Below, piece after piece: positions 7,396 to 12,518 of a stretch of DNA of 12,518 bases. The stretch's first letter is position 1, and every line of letters begins with the position of its first letter. The translations under genes were made by a program, and so were the position numbers. Location of the stretch: NCBI GenBank assembly GCA_027064945.1, contig JAMOPB010000218.1:1-12518 (forward strand). Direction: 5' to 3'. The notes under the pieces are model-generated. The model saw nothing but the letters and a program-made list of their open reading frames with translations. It had not been told where the DNA came from and did no database searches. The DNA is from Candidatus Cloacimonadota bacterium. Lineage in GTDB: Bacteria; Cloacimonadota; Cloacimonadia; Cloacimonadales; TCS61.

Positions 7396-7782
7396 TTATT
7401 TTTTGTTTGATTTATTTTTAGATTTAAAACCAAAAAATTGTTTTATCTTATTATTTCTTCTTTTACGCAATAAACGTTTTTTTTCTCTCTCTTCTCGATA
7501 CAATTCATTATCCAATTCATCAATTCGTTTTACCAGAAGCGTAATATATTTATCTTCCTGTAAAATAACAGCAAATTCTTGATAATCTCGAGAATTGAAA
7601 AAAACTTCCGCAAAAGGAGCCAAAAAGTACATTATCTGAGAACCAATATTATTCAGTGGACGTAAAGATTCAATCGTCATAATAGCAGCTGCTGCCATGC
7701 GTTTCTCCACGATAAAACGCGCCATACGCTCAATTAATTTTACTGCCTTTTCCGGCTCTACTTTAAGTATAAATTCTTCCAA
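7396..7782 (-). CDS. Small helical hypothetical protein, first gene of the MutL-family trio; probable TTG start
   Basis: 128 residues, no signal peptide. Residues 1-60 are predicted helical with a conserved-looking stretch (VEKRMAAAAIMTIESLRPL, then GSQIMYFLAPF); residues 87-128 form a charged, Lys/Arg-rich helical tail likely to be a coiled coil (KRIDELDNELYREEREKKRL) ending in a basic cluster. I know no function for it. The frame has no upstream ATG: the codon two before the TTG at 7782 is TGA. AAGGA lies nine bases before the TTG, so a TTG start is likely. An ATG at 7789-7787 is nearer to that site but opens a nine-codon frame out of phase. The gene ends 12 bases before the MutL-family ATG, so it is in the same operon and probably in the same process. 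The basic tail could bind nucleic acid or membrane; that is inference. Confidence 0.75.
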   Translation of the reverse strand: MEEFILKVEPEKAVKLIERMARFIVEKRMAAAAIMTIESLRPLNNIGSQIMYFLAPFAEVFFNSRDYQEFAVILQEDKYITLLVKRIDELDNELYREEREKKRLLRKRRNNKIKQFFGFKSKNKSNKK

Positions 7783-7842
7783 TTTTCATTATCCTTATTT
7801 GCACTGGTTTCGTACAATTCTTCATATTCGAGCTAAAATTCT

Positions 7843-8490
7843 TTATGCCCTCGCGATTGTCAAGATATAGATTTTGCTAACTCCGTTATTTTTCAAAAGA
7901 TTACTTATAGAATTAACAGTTGCTCCGGTAGTAAATACATCATCAATTAACAGGATATTTTTCCCCTCTATTTTTTGAGGAGTTTTCAGTACAAAAGCAT
8001 TGGAAACATTTGCTTTTCTTTCCGCTCTGCCTAACCTTGTTTGCGTCTGAGTAAACTTTTTCCTTTTTAAGACATTCGGCAAATGTTTATAATCACAATT
8101 TTTCGCTATAATTTTTGAAATTATTTCTGACTGATTAAACCCACGAGCTCGTTTTTTCACGCTATGCAAAGGAACCGGAATGACAAAATCTATTTTTGGA
8201 AAATCCTGTTTCGTTTGGATAAATTCTACAGCTTTAGAAGCAAAAAATTTTCCTATATTTATCATCTCGTTATATTTAAAATCATGGATCAAAGATTTAA
8301 TTAGTGGTGAAAAATCATATAAAGCATAGGCAATATCAAAATCATTATCTTCGGAAATAATTGTTTTTGAAATGAAAAACAACTGTTCCTGACAATGGCT
8401 ACACAAAACATTTCCTTTAGTAAGTTTAGCGTTGCAAGAATGGCATTTCTGTGGAAAGATCAGGTCTATGAAAACGGAAAAATAATTCAT
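7843..8490 (-). CDS. ComF family protein (double zinc-ribbon, phosphoribosyltransferase fold)
   Basis: 215 residues. An N-terminal four-cysteine zinc ribbon is visible (C16, C19, C30, C33: CHSC and CSHC). Residues 104-122 hold PVPLHSVKKRARGFNQSEI, a hallmark of the ComF/GntX family. The PRPP-binding loop is NILLIDDVFTTGAT (178-191). In competent bacteria ComF helps move incoming single-stranded DNA. In many others, as GntX-like proteins, the role is unclear, and no competence gene is beside it here. The ATG at 8490 follows AGGAAG on the minus strand. It lies 60 bases upstream of the small helical gene, without a terminator between them, so it may share a transcript with the MutL-family trio. 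The family assignment is secure; the exact role is not. Confidence 0.93.
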   Translation of the reverse strand: MNYFSVFIDLIFPQKCHSCNAKLTKGNVLCSHCQEQLFFISKTIISEDNDFDIAYALYDFSPLIKSLIHDFKYNEMINIGKFFASKAVEFIQTKQDFPKIDFVIPVPLHSVKKRARGFNQSEIISKIIAKNCDYKHLPNVLKRKKFTQTQTRLGRAERKANVSNAFVLKTPQKIEGKNILLIDDVFTTGATVNSISNLLKNNGVSKIYILTIARA

Positions 8491-8546
8491 CCTAACTTCC
8501 TAAAATCAATTGAAAAACAGATTTTTCAAATTATCACTTTAAAATA

Positions 8547-8566
8547 AAGTTATAAATTTATAACTT
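8547..8566. repeat. 20-bp perfect AT palindrome between the membrane-protein gene and comF
   Basis: AAGTTATAAA followed directly by its reverse complement TTTATAACTT. It sits 40 bases beyond the stop of the minus-strand membrane-protein gene and 57 bases before the ComF start. On the minus strand it is followed by TATTTT, so it may act as a weak terminator or as an operator for comF. It is made of A/T plus one G/C pair per arm, so folding would be weak. Confidence 0.4.
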
Positions 8567-8605
8567 AGAAAAACTTAATTAAGGTAAGCCAAAAACATTA
8601 CTTTT

Positions 8606-9124
8606 TTATTCGACGATATCCCCTGCATTTACTTTTGCTCCGATACTGTAACGTTCAATTTTATCATTCGGAATTGCAATTTTATAAGTTGCTGAAAATG
8701 GTACAACGCCTATCAATTGTCCCGCTACTGCCTTTCCCTCAAAGAAAATATATTTTTTCCCGACAATATCATCGTTTACAAAATTTTCTCCTGAATAACG
8801 AATATCTGCTAAGAAAAATGGATTTTTTTTTATAATCAAATAATTTTCTTCTTTCCCAATAACTTTCCCGCTTATGGGAAAAACAAATTGCGCTTCTACC
8901 CCTTCAGCCATTCGATATCGGTAATTTATTTTGAAAAGAAAAGTTATTGCTAAATATAAAATCAAACCGGTTAAAGCAAAATATTTTGATATTTCTTCTC
9001 CTAAATATTTGCCTGAAATAAAAGAGAGTACTACTAATATAATCGGAATTAGTGCAAATTTATATTTTATTTTTTGTATCTTTGTGATAACTGAGATTGG
9101 ATTATATTTTTCTATATCGGACAT
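8606..9124 (-). CDS. Two-helix membrane protein resembling phosphatidylserine decarboxylase without its catalytic residues
   Basis: 172 residues. Two hydrophobic helices (about 22-38 and 48-65) are followed by a beta-rich domain. By eye the layout follows short-form (archaeal-type) phosphatidylserine decarboxylases: two N-terminal helices, then FPISGKVIG (82-90) in place of the usual P-x-DGKV, NPFFLADIRYSG (101-112) in place of the MSPFDVHVNR segment, and IGVVPFSATYKIAIP (138-152) in place of IGMIRFGSR-x-YLP, ending with GAKVNAGDIVE against GDKVKAGETVL. The Asp, the His and the Gly-Ser processing site of the enzyme are replaced by Ser85, Asp107 and Ser144-Ala145. If the alignment holds, it cannot make the pyruvoyl group and is a pseudoenzyme. 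Otherwise it is an unnamed barrel-sandwich membrane protein. The ATG at 9124 follows TAGGAG. It is shorter than enzymatic short forms (roughly 200-220 residues). Confidence 0.7.
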   Translation of the reverse strand: MSDIEKYNPISVITKIQKIKYKFALIPIILVVLSFISGKYLGEEISKYFALTGLILYLAITFLFKINYRYRMAEGVEAQFVFPISGKVIGKEENYLIIKKNPFFLADIRYSGENFVNDDIVGKKYIFFEGKAVAGQLIGVVPFSATYKIAIPNDKIERYSIGAKVNAGDIVE

Positions 9125-9150
9125 TTGCCAACTCCTATTTTCTTTATGCA

Positions 9151-9185
9151 GTTTAATCTCGCTCTATAAAAGAACGAGATTAAAC
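9151..9185. other. Hairpin with 11-bp perfect stem downstream of purB
   Basis: GTTTAATCTCG (9151-9161) and CGAGATTAAAC (9175-9185) pair perfectly around a 13-base loop. An alternative pairing of CAGTTTA (9149-9155) with TAAACTG (9187-9193) is also possible. It lies 25 bases after the purB stop on the minus strand and about 25 bases before the start of the next gene. Without a following T-run it is not a standard intrinsic terminator. It may stabilise the purB 3' end or be a binding site controlling the membrane-protein gene. Confidence 0.5.
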
Positions 9186-9210
9186 ATAAACTGTTTTCCC
9201 ATTATGAAAA

Positions 9211-10503
9211 TTAAATTCCAACTCTTTTAAATACAAAATCTACATTTTCCATATAGCGATCGTAAGAGAAAATCTCAGCAATCTCTTCTTCGGAAAGATA
9301 TTTTCTGATCTCTTCATCTTCCAATAATAATTCTTGGAATGAGCGTTTTGTTTCCCAACATTTCATAGCATTACGTTGAACTAATGCGTAAGAATCTTCT
9401 CGAGAAATTCCTGTTTTGGCAAGTTTCAACAAGAATACTTGGGAAAATACCAAACCGTTTGTTAGATTAATATTTTTCATCATATTTTCAGGGTAAACCA
9501 AAAGATTCTCGATTAACACAATCATCTTATTCAACATATAGTTCATTAAGATAGTTGTGTCGGGTAAAATAATTCTCTCTACGGAAGAATGGCTAATATC
9601 ACGTTCATGCCATAAAGCATTATTTTCCATTGCCGCCATAGCATTGCTGCGTATAAGCCTTGCCATTCCGCTCATCTGCTCTGTTACAATCGGATTACGT
9701 TTGTGCGGCATAGCTGAAGAACCTTTTTGGCCTTTGGAAAAATTCTCTTCAACTTCCAACACTTCTGTTCTTTGTAAATGACGAATCTCGATAGAAATCT
9801 TCTCAATTGTTGATGCTGCTACAGCCAGTACATTCATAAATTCTGAAATTCGATCACGCTGGATTACTTGAGTGGCAATATTTACAGGTTTTAGATCAAG
9901 ATAACGGCAAGCAATCTCTTCAACTTTTGGAGAAAGATGAGCGTAATTTCCTACGGCACCTGAAATTTGACCAACCGAAACTGTTTCAATTGCAGATTTC
10001 ATCCGAGTAATATTCCTTTTCATCTCATCATACCAAAGGGCAAATTTCAAACCGAAAGTAGTAGGTTCAGCGTGAATTCCATGAGAACGACCGATACAAA
10101 GTGTATTCTTGTGTTCTTTAGCGCGAATTTTAAGAACTTCAGCTAATTTTTCCATATCTCGCAAAATCAATAATCCGGCTTGCTTTAATTGTAATGAAGT
10201 AGCAGTATCAAGAACATCTGAAGAGGTCATACCATAATGTATAAAGCGTGATGATGGTCCCACAAATTCGGCTACGCTAGTAAGGAAAGCGATAACATCA
10301 TGTTTCGTTACTTTTTCAATTTCATCTATGCGGTCCACATCAAAATCAGCCTTTTCGATAATATTATTCAAATCTTTATCCGGAATCATTCCCAACTCAT
10401 TCATTGCTCTGCAAGCGGCAATTTCCACATCTAACATCGCTTGAAATCTGTTCTGTAAATCCCAAATTTTTCCCATCTCTTCTCTTGAATATCTTTTGAT
10501 CAT
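9211..10503 (-). CDS. purB: Adenylosuccinate lyase
   Basis: 430 residues, the usual size of the bacterial short form. It splits SAICAR to AICAR plus fumarate and adenylosuccinate to AMP plus fumarate in purine synthesis; cytoplasmic homotetramer. The fumarase/aspartase superfamily signature GSSAMPHKRNP is at 261-271, carrying the catalytic serine in the flexible loop. Substrate-binding motifs are KHDV (67-70, His68), HYGMTSSDVLD (89-99) and GRSHGIHAEPTTFG (138-151, catalytic His141). The ATG at 10503 follows AGGAGT, six bases in front. The stop codon TAG of the upstream lipoprotein gene is inside this ribosome binding site, so the two are translationally linked. purB otherwise has no purine-pathway neighbour here. 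Confidence 0.97.
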   Translation of the reverse strand: MIKRYSREEMGKIWDLQNRFQAMLDVEIAACRAMNELGMIPDKDLNNIIEKADFDVDRIDEIEKVTKHDVIAFLTSVAEFVGPSSRFIHYGMTSSDVLDTATSLQLKQAGLLILRDMEKLAEVLKIRAKEHKNTLCIGRSHGIHAEPTTFGLKFALWYDEMKRNITRMKSAIETVSVGQISGAVGNYAHLSPKVEEIACRYLDLKPVNIATQVIQRDRISEFMNVLAVAASTIEKISIEIRHLQRTEVLEVEENFSKGQKGSSAMPHKRNPIVTEQMSGMARLIRSNAMAAMENNALWHERDISHSSVERIILPDTTILMNYMLNKMIVLIENLLVYPENMMKNINLTNGLVFSQVFLLKLAKTGISREDSYALVQRNAMKCWETKRSFQELLLEDEEIRKYLSEEEIAEIFSYDRYMENVDFVFKRVGI

Positions 10504-10512
10504 TTTAAACTC

Positions 10513-11115
10513 CTAAAATTTACTCATCACTTTATCAATCAATATGTTTGCTTCTATTTCGTTATTCAAAATTATATTAATCTTTTCCAAATCACCGGAA
10601 AGATTGTAAGAAATTTTTATTTTTAGATTATCCTCGGAAATTTCGATAAGTTGCATATTATCATTCCAAGTTAGTTGGAATTCTTTGAATTCTATTTTTT
10701 GCTTAGAAATAATCTCATCTTTGAATTTATCTATAGATTGTTTTGAGGTTAGATTTTGCAATTGCGAAAATGAAAATGGTGATTCTTCTTTCTTTCCGGC
10801 AAAAATAAAAGTAGTTTTTTCTGCTATTTCCAAACTGGCAAAGGGTGCTGCCTGCATTCCAAAAATACCTCCATCTATCAGAATTGCCGAAAGTTTTTTA
10901 GAATTTCTAGTTACAAATATCTCTTTGCGTAGAACAAGATTTTGGTATTTAATTTCAGCTACGCCTTCAAAGCTTAAATTTTCCAATTTACGAATATTCT
11001 CATAAAGCAGGGAAATTTTATCCTTTTTTGGTGGAATTATTGAGCATCCCACAAAAAGAATAATTATCAATAATAGACTATTCTGAGGAAATTTTAGACG
11101 GTCTGCCATAAACAT
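10513..11115 (-). CDS. Small lipoprotein, LolA/LolB-like beta fold suspected, function unknown
   Basis: 200 residues. The N-terminus has a short basic start, a hydrophobic run (LLLIIIL) and a lipobox LFVGC with the lipidated cysteine at residue 24. After it comes a linker and then alternating strands (LSFEGVAEIKY, RKEIFVTRN, KLSAILIDGGIFG, NTTFIFAG-type), which resembles the half-barrel of LolA/LolB-type lipoprotein carriers and DUF4292-like proteins; this is by eye only. The start at 11115 is supported by GGAG (11125-11122) six bases before the ATG; a second ATG two codons later is possible. The gene overlaps the end of lgt by 38 nt. Since Lgt attaches the lipid to such cysteines, the pairing is functionally sensible, although Lgt serves all lipoproteins. 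Outer-membrane lipid or lipoprotein trafficking is a guess. Confidence 0.8.
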   Translation of the reverse strand: MFMADRLKFPQNSLLLIIILFVGCSIIPPKKDKISLLYENIRKLENLSFEGVAEIKYQNLVLRKEIFVTRNSKKLSAILIDGGIFGMQAAPFASLEIAEKTTFIFAGKKEESPFSFSQLQNLTSKQSIDKFKDEIISKQKIEFKEFQLTWNDNMQLIEISEDNLKIKISYNLSGDLEKINIILNNEIEANILIDKVMSKF

Positions 11116-11872
11116 AAACCACTCCGATTATTCCAACAATAATCATCACAGAACTCAACATCTGCCCCTGCGTGAAATTCAAAAAAACAAATCCTAACTG
11201 AGAATCCGGTTCACGGAAGAATTCCACTATAAAACGAAAAACACCATACAATCCTATCCAGCTGAAAAAAACGACTCCGTTTCTTTTAGTCTTTTTCAGA
11301 ATAATCCATGTGATCAAAAATAGTATTAATCCTTCCAGAAAGCTTTCATAAAGTTGAGAAGGATGTCTTGGCCGACCATCTGTATTTGGAAAAACCATTC
11401 CCCATGGAACAGTGGTTACTCTGCCATAAAGTTCAGCATTTATAAAATTCCCTAATCTTCCCAAACCCAAACCAATAGCAACTAATGGCATCAAAGGATC
11501 TGCTAATTGCAAAAAATGTAACTTATGTTTTTTTTGGAAGAAATACCCGAATGTTATCGCACCTAACACACCACCATGAAAAGACATCCCGCCATGCCAG
11601 ACTGCAAAAACTTCCAACGGGTTTTTAATGTAAAATGATAAATTGTAGAAAATGATATATCCAAGACGTCCACCCACAATTACACCTATCATTAGATAAA
11701 AAAGTAGATCTTCATAAATATCTTTAGATAATGAAACATTACGATATTTCAGGAATTTTTTATAAAATATAAACGCTATGAAAAAACCCACAATATAAAA
11801 CACTCCATACCAGCGTACTTCAAGTGGACCAAGTTTAAATATAGTCGGACTTAAGTTTGGAAACTGTAACAT
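11078..11872 (-). CDS. lgt: Prolipoprotein diacylglyceryl transferase
   Basis: 264 residues, full length. This inner-membrane enzyme moves diacylglycerol from phosphatidylglycerol onto the lipobox cysteine of prolipoproteins, the first step of lipoprotein maturation. Several membrane helices are evident. Diagnostic motifs: RWYG (20-23), HGGMSFHGG (93-101), GLGLGRLGNFINAELYGR (134-151) with the essential arginine and asparagines, HPSQLYES (170-177), and a C-terminal FRFIVEFFREPDSQLG. The ATG at 11872 follows AAAGGAT at eight bases. It follows the etfB terminator, so it is likely to be the first gene of its own operon with the lipoprotein gene and purB; the promoter would have to lie within the short gap 11873-11900, and I cannot point to a clear one. 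Confidence 0.97.
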   Translation of the reverse strand: MLQFPNLSPTIFKLGPLEVRWYGVFYIVGFFIAFIFYKKFLKYRNVSLSKDIYEDLLFYLMIGVIVGGRLGYIIFYNLSFYIKNPLEVFAVWHGGMSFHGGVLGAITFGYFFQKKHKLHFLQLADPLMPLVAIGLGLGRLGNFINAELYGRVTTVPWGMVFPNTDGRPRHPSQLYESFLEGLILFLITWIILKKTKRNGVVFFSWIGLYGVFRFIVEFFREPDSQLGFVFLNFTQGQMLSSVMIIVGIIGVVYVYGRPSKISSE

Positions 11873-11900
11873 AATTTATATCCTTTATAACAAAACAAAA

Positions 11901-11922
11901 AGACTTCTCCAAAGAGAAGCCT
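11901..11922 (-). terminator. Intrinsic terminator after etfB
   Basis: On the minus strand AGGCTTCTC and GAGAAGTCT form a nine-base stem (one G-U pair) around a TTTG loop, followed at once by TTTTTGTTTTG. It lies seven bases beyond the etfB stop and separates the electron-transfer flavoprotein operon from lgt. Confidence 0.9.
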
Positions 11923-11928
11923 CTAAAT

Positions 11929-12518
11929 TTATTGTCTTAGTTCTTTTAATTTTTTATGTAGGATTTCAGCTAATTCTTCTGCCGGCAATTCATACTTTTC
12001 GCCACCTTTCTTCATTTTAGGTGAGAAAATACTTACTACCTGTGTAGGTGATCCATTTAATCCAATCTCATTTTCATCTAAGCCTAAATCAGCAGCAGTC
12101 ATGATTTTTAATTCAGCTTTTTTGGCTTTTCTCTTTCCACGTAAAGATGGCAAGCGTGGAATATTAATCTCTTTCACAACAGTTAGTACTGATGGCATTG
12201 GCATTTCAATACGATCATAACCATCTTCCATTAATCTTTGAACTGTAATTCTATTATCTTCAATTGATTCTACTTTTTTCACAAATCCTACTTGCGGAAT
12301 ATCTAAATGAGCCGCTACTCCGGGACCAACCTGAGCTGTATCTCCATCTACCGCTTGCTGACCAAATAAGATTAAATCATAATCCAATTTTCTTATGGCT
12401 GAGGCTAAAGTGAGACTTGTTGCCCAAGTATCTGCTCCGGCAAATTTTCTATCTGTGAGCAAAATAATCTCATCTACTCCCATTGCTACAGAATCGCGTA
12501 GAGCTGTTTCCACTTGTG
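11929..12518 (-). CDS. etfB: Electron transfer flavoprotein beta subunit, C-terminal part (5' end outside the window)
   Basis: About 196 residues are visible; the frame is open to the right edge, and about 65 N-terminal residues are missing against the usual size near 260. The GTG at 12513 is an internal valine codon and not the start. Family motifs are strong: ALRDSVAMGVDEIILLTD, FAGADTWATS, GQQAVDGDTAQVGPGVAAHL and PSLRGKRKAKKAEL, the last being the EtfB signature region. The beta subunit binds AMP, or FAD in bifurcating forms, and with EtfA carries electrons from acyl-CoA or related dehydrogenases. The Gly-Asp-Thr-Ala segment belongs to the nucleotide-binding region. Partner genes (etfA, acyl-CoA dehydrogenase) are not in view. 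etfA does not follow, since a terminator comes directly after this gene, so any partner must be upstream, beyond the right edge. Confidence 0.95.
   Translation of the reverse strand, partial: QVETALRDSVAMGVDEIILLTDRKFAGADTWATSLTLASAIRKLDYDLILFGQQAVDGDTAQVGPGVAAHLDIPQVGFVKKVESIEDNRITVQRLMEDGYDRIEMPMPSVLTVVKEINIPRLPSLRGKRKAKKAELKIMTAADLGLDENEIGLNGSPTQVVSIFSPKMKKGGEKYELPAEELAEILHKKLKELRQ

Noticed and set aside
12511..12513. GTG as the start codon of etfB
   Set aside because: The frame is open to the window edge and about 65 expected N-terminal residues are missing, so this valine is internal.
1..12518. CRISPR array, tRNA, rRNA, insertion sequence or cobalamin riboswitch
   Set aside because: No spaced repeats, cloverleaf, transposase or B12-box-like element was seen on reading either strand; a covariance search was not possible.

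Overview
The window is an AT-rich bacterial chromosome segment with dense, mostly minus-strand genes preceded by strong AGGAGG-type ribosome binding sites. It encodes Lgt plus a lipoprotein, which implies a membrane with lipidated proteins. It also encodes a large secreted protein ending in a fibronectin-III-like domain, a MutL/GlmL-type ASKHA ATPase and an electron-transfer flavoprotein. Together these fit an anaerobic, amino-acid-using, Gram-negative-type bacterium of the FCB group. Candidatus Cloacimonadota or a relative is my best guess; this rests on gene content and style only, because there is no rRNA or other phylogenetic marker to settle it.

Left part (1-4140), plus strand, accessory in character. 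A divergent regulatory region (about 30-186) lies between the start of a minus-strand gene running off the left edge and a stand-alone VanW-family gene (187-996). A 483-base gap with no convincing gene follows. Then comes an 886-residue secreted protein (1480-4140) with a Vps62/DUF946-like domain, a LamG domain, a beta-sandwich and an FN3-like domain. The ends of that gene carry short inverted sequences that recall integron-cassette boundaries, without a complete attC site.

Right part (4335-12518), all minus strand, housekeeping and metabolic. Reading along the minus strand from the right edge: the 3' part of etfB ends at a clear intrinsic terminator. Then come lgt, a small lipoprotein gene overlapping it by 38 nt, and purB, whose ribosome binding site overlaps the lipoprotein stop. 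After a hairpin comes a two-helix membrane protein that looks like a phosphatidylserine decarboxylase without its catalytic residues. After a palindrome comes a ComF-type phosphoribosyltransferase. Last is a tightly packed trio: a small helical protein, the MutL-family ATPase, and a barrel-sandwich/KOW-like protein. The trio ends at a bidirectional terminator shared with the plus-strand genes.

The most interesting unit is the trio at 4383-7782. Its spacing and overlapping stop/ribosome-binding signals say the three proteins are made together, yet there is no B12-dependent mutase beside the MutL-type ATPase. The second most interesting item is the apparent Psd-like pseudoenzyme at 8606-9124.
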